Shown here: in pieces, positions 11,839 through 21,153 of the stretch
How the letters are laid out: every line of letters begins with the position of its first letter
Position numbering within the stretch: position 1 is the stretch's first letter
NCBI RefSeq assembly: GCF_028583545.1
Contig: NZ_CP087106.1
Span: 1,116,001 to 1,180,000 of the forward strand
DNA: 64,000 bases
Direction of reading: 5' to 3'
DNA from: Methylobacterium sp. NMS14P
Lineage (GTDB): Bacteria; Pseudomonadota; Alphaproteobacteria; Rhizobiales; Beijerinckiaceae
The notes under the pieces: generated by a model
Databases searched by the model: none
What the model saw: the letters and a program-made list of their open reading frames with translations, nothing else
What the model was told of the DNA's origin: nothing
Translations under genes and position numbers: made by a program

Positions 11839-12791
11839 CGGGCGGGTTCCTTCTCGGGACGGCCGAGGCTGAACCAGCCGGTGATCATGCCGCGCATGTT
11901 GTTGACGAGCCCGGACACGATCACGAGCAGCACGTGGACCACCGCGAACAGCACGATGAGCCCGGCCGCGATGAAGTGGACGCTGCGCGCCGATTGCCGG
12001 CCGCCGAACAGCTCGGTCAGCCACGGCCACGCGGCGTCCATCCCGGGCGACATGGCGAGCCCGGCCAGCACCATCGCGGGCAGAAGGCCGAGCACGAGGA
12101 CGAGGTAGGTCAGCTTCTGGATGACGTTGTAGCGCTTGGCCTCCGTGCCTTCGGGGAAGCGCAGGAGCAGGTGCTCCTTCACGGAGCCGCCGAAGTCGCG
12201 GATCTGGTCCCCGTCCGGGATCAGCCGGCGGCGGAGCTGGCCCGAGACCAGGCCGTAGAGCAGGTAGACCGCCCCGTTGATCACGAGGAGCCACGCGAAC
12301 AGGAAGTGCCAGCGCCGTCCGGTCGCGAGGTCCTGGTTGGCCGGCAGCGTCGCCCAGGCCGGGAAGGCGCGCTCCACCTCGGTGCCGCTCTCCTTCGACA
12401 GGCCGAGCACGCCGGTGGTGTCGAGGGTGTGGGAACCCACCGTCACGACGCCGCGGCTCGCGCCGCCGCTTCCCTGCTCACTGGTGATGGCGAGCGCCGG
12501 GTTGTCGAAGGTCGAGGTCGACCCCCAGTAGAGCGCCGGATGGGCGTTGAAGATCTGCAGGCCGCTCATCAGCAGCACCAGCAGGACCGCGGCGTTGATC
12601 CAGTGTGCCAGCCGGATGACCAGCGGGTGGCGGTAGAACCAGCGGCGCCCCTGCCGGTCGACGGTCTCGGGGGCTTCGAGGGCAGGGGAGGCGGCCAAGC
12701 GTCTGGATCCCGGGCAAGCGGCGCGGGGCCGGGAGCGTACGAATCCCGACCGTTCGGGCAGATACGTGGCGCGGGGGCGGGCGGTTACCAT
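11835..12791 (-). CDS. Membrane cytochrome b (b561 family), partner of the molybdoenzyme
   Basis: About 318 residues from the ATG at 12791. The start is uncertain: the first 40 residues are basic and poorly conserved-looking, and a TTG start near MAASPALEAPE is possible. From RHPLVIRLAHWINAAVLL onward it has four or five membrane helices with histidines suited to heme b: RLAHW, RWHFLFAW, HFIAAGL and VVHVLLVIVSG. A soluble insert between helices 1 and 2 contains GSTSTFDNPAL. It probably passes quinol electrons to the downstream periplasmic enzyme, with translational coupling through the ATGA overlap. It is not the usual MsrQ type. Confidence 0.8.
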   Translation of the reverse strand: MVTARPRATYLPERSGFVRSRPRAACPGSRRLAASPALEAPETVDRQGRRWFYRHPLVIRLAHWINAAVLLVLLMSGLQIFNAHPALYWGSTSTFDNPALAITSEQGSGGASRGVVTVGSHTLDTTGVLGLSKESGTEVERAFPAWATLPANQDLATGRRWHFLFAWLLVINGAVYLLYGLVSGQLRRRLIPDGDQIRDFGGSVKEHLLLRFPEGTEAKRYNVIQKLTYLVLVLGLLPAMVLAGLAMSPGMDAAWPWLTELFGGRQSARSVHFIAAGLIVLFAVVHVLLVIVSGLVNNMRGMITGWFSLGRPEKEPAR

Positions 12792-12872
12792 CCGCCGGAA
12801 AAAAGGCCGCAGCCGCCCCTCGGGGTACGACTGCGCCGATGGGCGCGCCGTCGATGACGGAGCGCGACGCGC

Positions 12873-12896
12873 CCCCTCTCCCGAGCGGGAGAGGGG
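12873..12896. repeat. Short REP-like palindrome, copy A
   Basis: CCCCTCTCCCG and CGGGAGAGGGG are perfect 11-base arms around AG. The same element occurs twice near 29.5 kb. Confidence 0.7.
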
Positions 12897-13054
12897 ACCC
12901 GCGCCGCCTCCTGCCGCCGATCGAGCCAGCCGGGGCCTCAGAACCGTGTCGCCCGTAGCCCTTGCGGGAAGGAGCGCACGCCGCGGATAGAACCGAGATG
13001 TCTGAGACACAGCCTTGCCCCCCGGGCGCGCCGCACCTACACCCGGGCCTCATC

Positions 13055-14002
13055 ATGACGACGCCTCCGACCCCGGCCTTCCCGCACCGGCACCTCCTCG
13101 GCATCGAGGGCCTGACCCGGCCCGACATCGAGGTGCTGCTCGACGCCGCCGAATCCGCCGTCGACATCTCGCGGCAGGTGGAGAAGAAGCGCACGACCCT
13201 GCGGGGCCGCACGCAGATCAACCTGTTCTTCGAGCCCTCGACGCGGACGCAATCGTCCTTCGAGCTCGCCGGCAAGCGGCTCGGCGCCGACGTGATGAAC
13301 ATGTCGGTGGCCTCGTCCTCGGTGAAGAAGGGCGAGACCCTGATCGACACCGCCGCGACGCTCAACGCCATGCGGCCCGACATCATCGTGGTCCGCCACG
13401 AATCGGCCGGCGCGGTGCACCTGCTCGCCCGCAAGGTCGACTGCGCGGTGGTCAATGCCGGCGACGGCGCCCACGAGCACCCGACCCAGGCGCTCCTCGA
13501 CGCGCTCACCATCCGCCGCAACAAGGGCCGGATCGAGGGCCTGCAGGTGGCGATCTGCGGCGACGTCCTGCACTCGCGGGTGGCGCGCTCCAACATCATC
13601 CTGCTGCAGGCGATGGGCGCGCGGGTCCGCCTGATCGCGCCCTCGACGCTGCTGCCCGCCGGGATCGAGCGCTTCGGCGTCGAGACCTTCACCGACATGC
13701 GCAAGGGCCTCGTCGGCTGCGACATCGTGATGATGCTGCGCCTCCAGCGCGAGCGCATGAACGGCTCGTTCGTGCCCTCCGTGAAGGAGTACTTTCGATA
13801 CTTCGGCCTCGACGGCGAGAAGCTGGCGCTCGCCAAGCCCGACGCCCTGGTGATGCATCCCGGGCCGATGAACCGCGGCGTCGAGATCTCCTCCGAGATC
13901 GCCGACGGCGCGCAGTCGCTGATCCGCGAGCAGGTCGAGATGGGCGTGGCCGTGCGCATGGCCGTGCTGGAGGCGCTCGCCCGGCACCTGCCGAACGGGT
14001 GA
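13055..14002 (+). CDS. pyrB: Aspartate carbamoyltransferase catalytic subunit
   Basis: 315 residues from [15 protein letters not shown]; an ATG at 12998 adds 19 residues and cannot be excluded. The carbamoyl-phosphate site reads [13 protein letters not shown], followed by [19 protein letters not shown], and [11 protein letters not shown] near the end. Length and motifs fit a complete PyrB, which makes N-carbamoyl-aspartate in pyrimidine synthesis. It stands without pyrC or pyrI neighbours. It faces the cytochrome b gene across about 260 bases that hold a REP-like palindrome. Confidence 0.93.
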   Translation: MTTPPTPAFPHRHLLGIEGLTRPDIEVLLDAAESAVDISRQVEKKRTTLRGRTQINLFFEPSTRTQSSFELAGKRLGADVMNMSVASSSVKKGETLIDTAATLNAMRPDIIVVRHESAGAVHLLARKVDCAVVNAGDGAHEHPTQALLDALTIRRNKGRIEGLQVAICGDVLHSRVARSNIILLQAMGARVRLIAPSTLLPAGIERFGVETFTDMRKGLVGCDIVMMLRLQRERMNGSFVPSVKEYFRYFGLDGEKLALAKPDALVMHPGPMNRGVEISSEIADGAQSLIREQVEMGVAVRMAVLEALARHLPNG

Positions 14003-14126
14003 GGCCCGGACAAAGCCGGGCGGCCTTCACCCGCCCCGCTTGCCCGCGGGCCGGCGGTAGCGCAGTTTCCTGCCGAAATCCGGCCCCGGTCCGTATAAGG
14101 GGCCGCGACAACATGCAGATCGCTTC

Positions 14127-14450
14127 ATGACCGCCTACACGCTTGCCGACCTCGCCGCCCTCGTGGCGAGCCGTGCCGGGACCGATCCGGCCACCTCCTA
14201 CACGGCCAAGCTCCTGTCCGAGGGCCCCGCCAAGGCGGCCAAGAAGCTCGGCGAGGAGGCGGTGGAGGCGGCGATCGCGGCCGTGCAGGGCGACAAGACC
14301 GGCCTGCGCAACGAGGCCGCCGACGTGCTCTACCACCTCGTCGTGCTGCTCCGGGCCGGGGGGGTCGAGCTCGAGGCCGTGATGGCCGAGCTGGAGCGTC
14401 GCACCGCCCAGAGCGGCATCGCCGAGAAGGCCGCGAGGCGCCACGCGTGA
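14127..14450 (+). CDS. hisE: Phosphoribosyl-ATP pyrophosphatase
   Basis: 107 residues. MazG-like all-alpha enzyme with the HisE signatures [24 protein letters not shown] (split over residues 23-46) and [14 protein letters not shown]. It hydrolyses PR-ATP to PR-AMP in the second step of histidine synthesis. The stop TGA overlaps the GTG start of coaA (GTGA), so the two genes are translationally coupled. Association with coaA instead of hisI is usual in this group. Confidence 0.92.
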   Translation: MTAYTLADLAALVASRAGTDPATSYTAKLLSEGPAKAAKKLGEEAVEAAIAAVQGDKTGLRNEAADVLYHLVVLLRAGGVELEAVMAELERRTAQSGIAEKAARRHA

Positions 14451-15436
14451 ACGCGGCCGCGCTGCCGGGCTCGGTCGAGGCGATCCTCGAAGCGTCGGAC
14501 CGGCTCTCGCCGTATCGCCGCTTCAGCCGCGAGGAATGGGCGCAGCTGCGCGCCGACACACCGCTCACCCTCAAGCAGGAAGATCTCGAGCGGCTGCAAT
14601 CGATCAACGACCCGATCTCGGTCGAGGAGGTCGAGGCGATCTACCTGCCGCTGTCGCGGCTCCTCGCGCTCTACGTCGCGGCGACCCAGGGGCTGTTCAA
14701 GGCGACGCAGCGCTTCCTGCTGGCCGAGCGCGAGACCAAGGCGCCCTACATCATCGGGCTCGCCGGCTCCGTCGCGGTCGGCAAGTCCACCACGGCCCGC
14801 ATCCTGACCGCCCTGCTGGCGCGCTGGCCCAACACCCCGAAGGTCGACCTCGTCACCACCGACGGGTTCCTGCTGCCGAACGCCGAACTGGCCGCCAACG
14901 GCCTGATGGAGCGCAAGGGGTTCCCCGAGAGCTACGACACCGCCGCGCTGCTGCGCTTCCTCCACGACGTGAAGGCCGGCCACAAGCGCGTGACCGCGCC
15001 GCTCTACTCGCACCTCGTCTACGACCGGGTGCCCGGTGAGGAGCGGGTGGTGGAGAGCCCCGACATCCTGATCGTCGAGGGCCTCAACGTGCTCCAGCCG
15101 GCCCGCCTGCCGCGCGACGGGACCGCGATCCCGTTCGTGTCCGACTTCTTCGACTTCTCGATCTATCTCGACGGCCACGAGGACGACCTGCACCGCTGGT
15201 ACGTCACCCGGTTCATGAAGCTGCGCCAGACGGCGTTCCGCGACCCGCGCTCCTACTTCCGGAAATACGCCGAGATCCCCGAGACCGAGGCGCTCGACAT
15301 CGCCGACCGGCTCTGGACCACGATCAACCTGCCGAACCTGCGCGAGAACATCGTCCCGACGCGCCAGCGGGCGAGCCTGATCCTCACCAAGGGTGCGAGC
15401 CACCGGATCGAGAGCGTGGCCCTGCGGCGGTTGTGA
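14447..15436 (+). CDS. coaA: Pantothenate kinase, type I
   Basis: 329 residues, GTG start overlapping hisE. Walker [11 protein letters not shown] lies near residue 108. [25 protein letters not shown], and [11 protein letters not shown] follow in the bacterial CoaA order. It phosphorylates pantothenate in the first step of coenzyme A synthesis and is normally feedback-inhibited by CoA. Only an interspersed repeat follows it. Confidence 0.93.
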   Translation: MNAAALPGSVEAILEASDRLSPYRRFSREEWAQLRADTPLTLKQEDLERLQSINDPISVEEVEAIYLPLSRLLALYVAATQGLFKATQRFLLAERETKAPYIIGLAGSVAVGKSTTARILTALLARWPNTPKVDLVTTDGFLLPNAELAANGLMERKGFPESYDTAALLRFLHDVKAGHKRVTAPLYSHLVYDRVPGEERVVESPDILIVEGLNVLQPARLPRDGTAIPFVSDFFDFSIYLDGHEDDLHRWYVTRFMKLRQTAFRDPRSYFRKYAEIPETEALDIADRLWTTINLPNLRENIVPTRQRASLILTKGASHRIESVALRRL

Positions 15437-15483
15437 ACCGATGCGAGACGATCGCGTGATCGGCTCGCATGAAGACCGAACCT

Positions 15484-15575
15484 CGTCATCACGAGCGAAG
15501 CGAAGTGACCCTGAGCAGCGCGACGTTCGGGGCCATGTCGCCGACCCTGGATTGCTCCGCTTCGCTCGCAAGGCC
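15484..15575. repeat. Interspersed palindromic repeat, copy 3
   Basis: Left arm CACGAGCGAAGCGAAGTGACC, inverted right arm GGATTGCTCCGCTTCGCTCG, spacer about 45 bases. It lies between the convergent genes coaA and thpR and is the most diverged of the three copies on its left arm. Confidence 0.7.
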
Positions 15576-15598
15576 GTGAACGACCGTGCCCAGGCGCA

Positions 15599-16138
15599 TC
15601 ACGCGAACGGGAACTCGGCCTCCGCCACGTACGGCCCGCCCCCGGTCGAGTCCCGCGCCGAGAACAGCGTCACCCGGTCCAACGTGTAGGTCAGCGGCGC
15701 GAAGACCGGGGCCTGCGACAGGTACATGGCGGTCGCCTCCGGCGTGGCGTCGCGCCGCAGCCGGGCCAAGGTCACGTGCGGTGTGAATTTCCGCCGTTCC
15801 GGCTCGACCCCGGCGCGGCGCACGAGCCGTTCCTGCTCGGCCTGCAGATCCATCAGCCCTGCCTCCGGCACCACCGACGCGTAGAGCGCCCGGGGCCTGT
15901 CGCCGCCGAAGATGCCGAGTCCGTCGAGCGTCACCGTCAGGGCCGGGCGCGCCCGCATCTCCGACAGGGCCTCGACGACGTCGTCGGCCACGGTCGCCTC
16001 CACGTCGCCGAGGAAGCGCAGGGTGACGTGGAAGTCGCTGGGCTCGATCCAGCGCGCGCCGGGCAGGCCGCCCTGGTAGACCTTGAGCGCCTCGGCGATC
16101 TCCGCCGGCACGGCGAGCCCGGTGAACAGGCGCGGCAT
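15599..16138 (-). CDS. thpR: RNA 2',3'-cyclic phosphodiesterase (LigT/2H family)
   Basis: 179 residues, MPRLFTGLAVP start. The two catalytic HxT motifs are HVTL at 37-40 (HVTLRFLGD) and HVTL at 121-124. The spacing fits the bacterial ThpR fold, which opens 2',3'-cyclic phosphates on RNA ends. The ATG overlaps the stop of the upstream esterase by one base (TGATG), so it is coupled to that gene, though the functions are not obviously linked. Confidence 0.9.
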   Translation of the reverse strand: MPRLFTGLAVPAEIAEALKVYQGGLPGARWIEPSDFHVTLRFLGDVEATVADDVVEALSEMRARPALTVTLDGLGIFGGDRPRALYASVVPEAGLMDLQAEQERLVRRAGVEPERRKFTPHVTLARLRRDATPEATAMYLSQAPVFAPLTYTLDRVTLFSARDSTGGGPYVAEAEFPFA

Positions 16139-16845
16139 CAGCGCACCGGCTGCTGGCGAATCCGGTCCAGGAACGCCTCGACCGTGGGCGCTATGCGGGC
16201 CGCGATGGTCTCCACGCCCTGCCGGTTCGGATGCAGCCCGTCGTCGAGGTGCTGCGCCCGGTCGCCGATGATCCCGTCGAGGAAGAACGGGTAGAGGGTC
16301 AGGTCGTAGCGCTTGGCGAGCGCCGGGTAGATCGCGTCGAACCGGGCCTTGTAGTCCGGCCCGAGATTGGGCGCAGCCTGCATGCCGGCGAGCAGGACCG
16401 GGATGCCCCGCGCCTTCAATCGCTCGATGATCGCCGACAGCGCGCCCTCGGTGACCTTCGGGTCGGTGCCGCGCAGCATGTCGTTGGCGCCGAGTTCGAG
16501 GATCACCCCCGCGGTCCCCTCCGGCACCGACCAATCGACCCGGTCGAGGCCGCCGGTGGCGGTGTCGCCGGAGACGCCGGCATTGGCCACGGTCACGTCC
16601 GCGCCCTTGGCCTTGAGCAGGCGCTCCAGCACGGTCGGGAAGGCGGCGTCGCCCGGCAGGCGGTAGCCGGCGGTCAGGCTGTCGCCGAGGGCGACGAGCT
16701 TGATCGGGCCGCCCGGTGCGGCGTGGGCGTCGGTCATGGAAGCCGTCATGAAAGGGAGGACGAGACAGGCTAGCGCTGCGGCAAACAGGGCCGTGCGCCG
16801 GAACACAGCGCCGCCGTCATGGCGCGGCCCCAATGGCCAACCCAT
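16138..16845 (-). CDS. Exported GDSL esterase / arylesterase (TesA-like)
   Basis: 235 residues from the ATG of MGWPLGPRHD. An earlier in-frame ATG at 16917 would leave only 21 bases to the divergent ABC gene, so the shorter start is preferred. The signal peptide is RRTALFAAALACLVLPF... DAHA. Block I ALGDSLTAG gives the nucleophilic Ser. The oxyanion residues are GG within DTATGGLD and N in LGANDML. DGLHPN gives the Asp/His pair. This is a complete SGNH hydrolase. It acts on short acyl or aryl esters or acyl-CoA; the substrate is not predictable from sequence. Confidence 0.88.
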   Translation of the reverse strand: MGWPLGPRHDGGAVFRRTALFAAALACLVLPFMTASMTDAHAAPGGPIKLVALGDSLTAGYRLPGDAAFPTVLERLLKAKGADVTVANAGVSGDTATGGLDRVDWSVPEGTAGVILELGANDMLRGTDPKVTEGALSAIIERLKARGIPVLLAGMQAAPNLGPDYKARFDAIYPALAKRYDLTLYPFFLDGIIGDRAQHLDDGLHPNRQGVETIAARIAPTVEAFLDRIRQQPVR

Positions 16846-16938
16846 ATCGCGGTGCACCCGCGGCCCGTGCAGCCAAGATCGAAGCCAACCGAGGACCTCG
16901 CGCGCCATGCTCGTCATCGCCCACAGATCGGCTCACCG

Positions 16939-17640
16939 GTGAGCCAAGGCAAGGTGCTGCGCGAGCCCGCGATCGCGCTGTCGAACATCGACCTCAGCCT
17001 CGGGCGCGGCGCCGCCCGCGTCCACGTCCTGCGCGGCATCTCGCTGAGCGTCGGCCGCGGCGAGGCGGTGGGCCTCGTCGGTCCTTCGGGCTCCGGCAAG
17101 TCGACGCTGCTGATGGTCATGGCCGGCCTGGAGCGGCCCGATTCCGGCGGCGTCGTGATCGAGGAGACCGACCTCGTCCGTCTCGACGAGGACGCGCTGG
17201 CGCGGTTCCGCGGGCGCCGGATCGGCATCGTGTTCCAGGCCTTCCACCTCGTGCCGACCATGACGGCGCTCGAGAACGTGGCGCTGCCGCTGGAACTCGC
17301 CGACCGGCCCGGCGCCCTGGAGCGGGCCCGCGCCGAGCTGGAGACGGTCGGCCTCGGGCACCGGCTGCACCATTACCCGGCGCAGCTCTCGGGCGGCGAG
17401 CAGCAGCGCGTCGCCATCGCGCGGGCGGTCGCCCCCGACCCGGCGATCCTGGTGGCCGACGAGCCCACCGGCAACCTCGACGAGGCCACCGGCCGCCAGA
17501 TCGTCGACCTGCTGTTCCGGCTGAAGCGGGACCGCGGCGCGACGCTGGTCCTCGTCACCCACGACAACGGCCTCGCCCGCCTGTGCGACCGCACCGTGCG
17601 CCTGCGCTCGGGGCGGATCGAGGAGGCGGTGACCGCCTGA
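16939..17640 (+). CDS. ABC transporter ATP-binding protein (YbbA/LolD-like)
   Basis: 233 residues from the GTG of MSQGKVLREPAI; upstream in-frame sequence does not resemble the family. Walker A GPSGSGKST, Q-loop region VFQAFHLVPT, signature LSGGEQQRVAIARA and Walker B ILVADEPTGNLD are all intact. It is the MacB/LolD-type ATPase that works with FtsX-fold permeases in mechanotransmission rather than small-solute import. Its stop overlaps the permease start by one base (TGATG). The divergent esterase gene is a common neighbour of YbbAP (TesA-like), which supports the assignment. Confidence 0.9.
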   Translation: MSQGKVLREPAIALSNIDLSLGRGAARVHVLRGISLSVGRGEAVGLVGPSGSGKSTLLMVMAGLERPDSGGVVIEETDLVRLDEDALARFRGRRIGIVFQAFHLVPTMTALENVALPLELADRPGALERARAELETVGLGHRLHHYPAQLSGGEQQRVAIARAVAPDPAILVADEPTGNLDEATGRQIVDLLFRLKRDRGATLVLVTHDNGLARLCDRTVRLRSGRIEEAVTA

Positions 17641-20216
17641 TGCACGGCACGATCACCCGCCCCGACCCCGCGCCCCGCCGGATCCCGCTGACCCTGCGCC
17701 TCGCGCTGCGCGAATTGCGGGCCGGGCTCAACGGCTTCGCGGTGTTCCTCGCCTGCATCGCGCTGGGCGTCATGGCCATCGCGGGCGTGGCATCGATCTC
17801 GCGCTCGCTCTCGGACGGGCTCGGCCGGGAAGGCCGCCGGATCCTCGGCGGCGACCTCGCCTACAACCTCATCAACCGCGAGGCGACCGACGCGGAGAGG
17901 CAGGCGCTGGCGCGCGAAGGCCGCCTCGACGTGGTCGCCTCCCTGCGGGCCATGGCGGTGGCGGGCAGCGGCGACGCGGCCCTGGTCGAGCTGAAGGCCG
18001 TCGACCCCGCCACCTACCCGGCCGCGGGCGACCTCGCGACCGACCCGCCGGGCCGCCTCGCCGACCTGCTGGCGGAGCGCGACGGGGTGCCGGGGGCACT
18101 CGCCGACCCGGCCCTGCTCACCCGCCTCGACGTCAAGGTCGGCGACCGGATCGCGCTCGCCGGGCACCCGGTGGCGATCCGCGGCACCATCGTGTCCGAG
18201 CCCGACAAGATCGCCGGCGGCATCGGCTTCGGGCCGCGGTTGATGATCGCCGAGCCGACTTTGCGCGCCACCGGCCTCGTCCAGCCCGGCAGCCTCAATC
18301 GCTGGAGCTACCGCCTCCTCCTGCCGCCCGGCGCGCCGGACGCCGACCTCGACGCCGCGCAGGCCCGGATCCGCGCCGCGACCCCCGAGGCCGGCTGGGA
18401 GATCCGCTCGCGCACCAACGCCGACCCGCGCTTCGCCAAGAGCATCGAGCGCTTCACGCAGTTCCTGACCCTGGTGGGGCTCACCGCGCTGATCGTCGGC
18501 GGCGTCGGGGTCGGCAACGCGGTCCACGCCTTCGTGGAGCGCAAGCGGCCCTCGATCGCGACCCTCAAGAGCGTCGGCGCGCCGGGCTCGCAGGTGGTCG
18601 CCCTGTACCTGACGCAGGTGATGCTGATCGCCGGCCTCGGCACCCTGATCGGCCTCGCGATCGGCGCGAGCCTGCCCTTCCTCCTCGACGCGCTGTTCTC
18701 CGCCGACCTGCCGCTGCCGCTGAACCCGACGCTCGCACCGGGCGAGTTGGCGCTCGCCGCCGCCTACGGGCTGATCACCGCCTTCGCGTTCGCGATCACG
18801 CCGCTCGGCCGCGCCCACGACGTGCCGGTCTCCGGGCTGTTCCGCGACACGGTCGACCCGGCGCGCGTCAGCCCGCGCTGGCGCTACCGGATCTGGCTCG
18901 CCGTCAGCCTCGCGGCCCTGGTCGGCCTGTCGGTGGCGACCGCCTTCGACCGGCGCGTCGCGCTGATCTTCATCGCGGCCGCCGCCATCGCGTTCGGCCT
19001 GCTGCATCTGGTGGCGCTCGGCCTGATGGCGCTCGCCCGCCGCCTGCCGCACCCGCGCTGGCCGGCGCCCCGGATGGCGCTCGCCAACCTGCACCGGCCC
19101 GGCGCGTTGACGCCGGCCATCGTCCTGTCGCTCGGCCTCGGCGTGACGCTCCTCGTGACGCTCAGCCTGATCGACGCCAATGTCCGCCGCACGATCAGCG
19201 CGACCCTGCCGGCCCGGGCGCCCAATCTCTTCTTCCTGGACATTCCCTCGCGGGACGCCGCCCAGTTCCGCGAGTTCCTGGCGCGCGCGGCCCCCAACGG
19301 CAAGGTCGAGGACGTGCCGATGATGCGCGGTCGGATCGTCGCCCTCAACGGCGTGCCGGCGAGCAAGATCCGCCCCCCGGAGGACGCCGCCTGGGTGCTC
19401 GACGGTGACCGGGGCATCACCTACGCCGACACGGTGCCGGACGGCTCCAGCCTCACCGAGGGCGCGTGGTGGAGCGCTGAGCAAGGTACCAAGCCGCTCG
19501 TCTCCTTCGAGGCCGACCTCGCCCGCCAGCTCGGCCTGAAGCTCGGCGACACCGTGACGGTGAACGTGCTCGGCCGCGACCTCACCGCGACGATCTTCAA
19601 CCTGCGCCGGGTGGAGTGGCGCAACCTCGGCATCAACTTCGTGATGGTGTTCTCGCCGGGCACCTTCCGGGGGGCACCGCATTCCGACCTCGCCACCCTG
19701 ACCCTGCCCGGCGGCACCGACGCGGCCACCGAGAACCACATCCTGCGCGACGTCGCCAAGACCTTCCCGTCGGTGAGCGCGGTCCGGGTCAAGGATGCCC
19801 TCGACGCCATCGGCGACCTCGTGGGCCGGCTGGTCCTGGCGATCCGCGGGGCGAGCGCGGTGGCGGTCCTGGCGAGCCTGTTCGTGCTGGCCGGCGCCAT
19901 CGCGGCCGGGCACCGGGCGCGGCTCTACGACGCCGTCGTGCTCAAGGTGCTGGGCGCGAGCCGCGCGCGGCTGCTCACCGCCTACGGTATCGAGTACGCC
20001 GCCCTGGGCCTCGCCACCGCCCTGTTCGGCCTCCTCGCCGGGTCGCTCGCCGGCTGGGTGATCGTCGCCAAGGTCATGCACCTCGACTTCCGCCTCGACC
20101 TGTCGGGCGCGCTGGGCGCGGCCGTGGCCGCGGTGGCCCTGGCGATCCTGCTGGGCCTCGCCGGCACGTGGCGGATCCTGGGGCAGAAGCCCGCGCCGTA
20201 TCTGCGGCAGATCTGA
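17640..20216 (+). CDS. ABC transporter permease, FtsX/YbbP-like
   Basis: 858 residues. The N-terminal membrane helix is near 30-55 (GFAVFLACIALGVMAIAGV), followed by a long periplasmic domain. Helices near 275-300, 325-350 and 370-390 form the first FtsX unit. A central pair lies near 415-460, and a second FtsX unit fills the last 300 residues. This is the YbbP arrangement of two FtsX domains in one chain. The ATPase is encoded immediately upstream. The role is probably extraction of lipids or other substrates at the envelope; no direct function is known. Confidence 0.88.
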   Translation: MHGTITRPDPAPRRIPLTLRLALRELRAGLNGFAVFLACIALGVMAIAGVASISRSLSDGLGREGRRILGGDLAYNLINREATDAERQALAREGRLDVVASLRAMAVAGSGDAALVELKAVDPATYPAAGDLATDPPGRLADLLAERDGVPGALADPALLTRLDVKVGDRIALAGHPVAIRGTIVSEPDKIAGGIGFGPRLMIAEPTLRATGLVQPGSLNRWSYRLLLPPGAPDADLDAAQARIRAATPEAGWEIRSRTNADPRFAKSIERFTQFLTLVGLTALIVGGVGVGNAVHAFVERKRPSIATLKSVGAPGSQVVALYLTQVMLIAGLGTLIGLAIGASLPFLLDALFSADLPLPLNPTLAPGELALAAAYGLITAFAFAITPLGRAHDVPVSGLFRDTVDPARVSPRWRYRIWLAVSLAALVGLSVATAFDRRVALIFIAAAAIAFGLLHLVALGLMALARRLPHPRWPAPRMALANLHRPGALTPAIVLSLGLGVTLLVTLSLIDANVRRTISATLPARAPNLFFLDIPSRDAAQFREFLARAAPNGKVEDVPMMRGRIVALNGVPASKIRPPEDAAWVLDGDRGITYADTVPDGSSLTEGAWWSAEQGTKPLVSFEADLARQLGLKLGDTVTVNVLGRDLTATIFNLRRVEWRNLGINFVMVFSPGTFRGAPHSDLATLTLPGGTDAATENHILRDVAKTFPSVSAVRVKDALDAIGDLVGRLVLAIRGASAVAVLASLFVLAGAIAAGHRARLYDAVVLKVLGASRARLLTAYGIEYAALGLATALFGLLAGSLAGWVIVAKVMHLDFRLDLSGALGAAVAAVALAILLGLAGTWRILGQKPAPYLRQI

Positions 20217-20669
20217 CGCGCGCCGGCACGCGGGACCGTCCGGCCTCAGCGCCGGAGCCGCCACCGGCTCCCGGAACGCCAAGCCGGGGCAGGCCGGGGA
20301 GGGCTCCCGGATTTCCGGTAGTCTCGGGAACGGCTCCGCTGCGCCGGGTGGGGGAGCCGCGGTCAGCACATCGAGGCTCCGGGCCCGATAGCCACGCCGC
20401 GCGTCGGGCGCGTCACCGCCGTGCGGGGAGGGCCGAGCGCGCGACAGGCAGCCCCGTCCTGCCGCGGGCCGACCTCTGAGGCGGCGGAGCCGGTCCATCT
20501 CCGGTGGAAGCAGAAGTCGAAGCCGTCGAGAGATCAACGACGTGTGGTCGACGACGCGGGACGCAGGCCCTCGGCCATCGCGGCAGACCGCGTCCCCTCG
20601 AAGGCCCCCTGGTCGGGAACCGGCGCCGTCGGTCGAAGGGGAGGCGCCTCCGACCGTCGGGCCCCGCCC
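20217..20669. other. Intergenic region, no gene seen
   Basis: About 450 bases between two 3' ends (convergent). Very GC-rich, with frames that look like noise; no T-run terminator and no repeat that I recognise. Confidence 0.45.
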
Positions 20670-20993
20670 TCACGGATCGCCGCTGTCAGTGCGTCCCGCG
20701 GCGCGCGCGCAGTCCTCCGCCGATTCGGGGCCGATCATCGCGCGGACTGCCTCACCGAATCGCCTCCGCGCGCCCGAATCGAGCTGGCGCAGGTGTATCC
20801 CGACCAGCACCAGCAGCCGCTCCGTCTCCCGCTCGATCGTCCGCCGGTCGACAGGTCCGCGGTGATCGGGATCGTAGAACGCCTCGATCGGCAAATCGAG
20901 GGACTGCGCAATCCTGTTGAGCGCGCGCGCGGAGGAGGATTCTACCGTCCGATCGGCAATCATCCGCAGACATTCGAGCCCCTTCTCGTCCAT
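20670..20993 (-). CDS. Small hypothetical protein with HTH-associated C-terminal motif
   Basis: 107 residues from MDEKGLECLR; GAGGGA lies just upstream of the ATG. Residues 15-35 (SSARALNRIAQSLDLPIEAFYD) resemble the last helix and tail of XRE-type repressors, where 'RIAxALxVPxxxFF' is common, but no complete helix-turn-helix is visible. The rest is helical and charged (RRTIERETERLLVLVGIHLRQL). No family is assigned. It is divergent from the PAS protein across 160 bases. Confidence 0.6.
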   Translation of the reverse strand: MDEKGLECLRMIADRTVESSSARALNRIAQSLDLPIEAFYDPDHRGPVDRRTIERETERLLVLVGIHLRQLDSGARRRFGEAVRAMIGPESAEDCARAAGRTDSGDP

Positions 20994-21095
20994 GACGGTC
21001 CCTCGAATTTCTCGCGACGGAGGATAATTTCCCAGCCGTGACGAGGGGTGCCCGGCTGATGGCGTATTCGCAAGTGAACTCTTTGTCATTCTGTC

Positions 21096-21121
21096 GGAAG
21101 ATTGGTACGGAGCTAGACGTT
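21096..21121 (+). promoter_or_regulatory. Possible EcfG promoter of the PAS gene
   Basis: GGAAG, N17, CGTT: one base off the GGAAC consensus, with acceptable spacing. A start near 21128 would leave a 26-base leader that includes the ribosome-binding site of the PAS gene. Confidence 0.35.
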
Positions 21122-21153
21122 CGGGCTTCGACCGGTCGGGGGGACCATTCAGC

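Noticed and set aside
14004..14021. A terminator after pyrB
   Set aside because: GCCCGG/CCGGGC makes a short stem but no T-run follows.
17373..20537. A 1,054-residue minus-strand frame opposite the YbbP-like permease
   Set aside because: It is a high-GC antisense shadow; the plus-strand protein has a full FtsX-type fold and a coupled ATPase gene.
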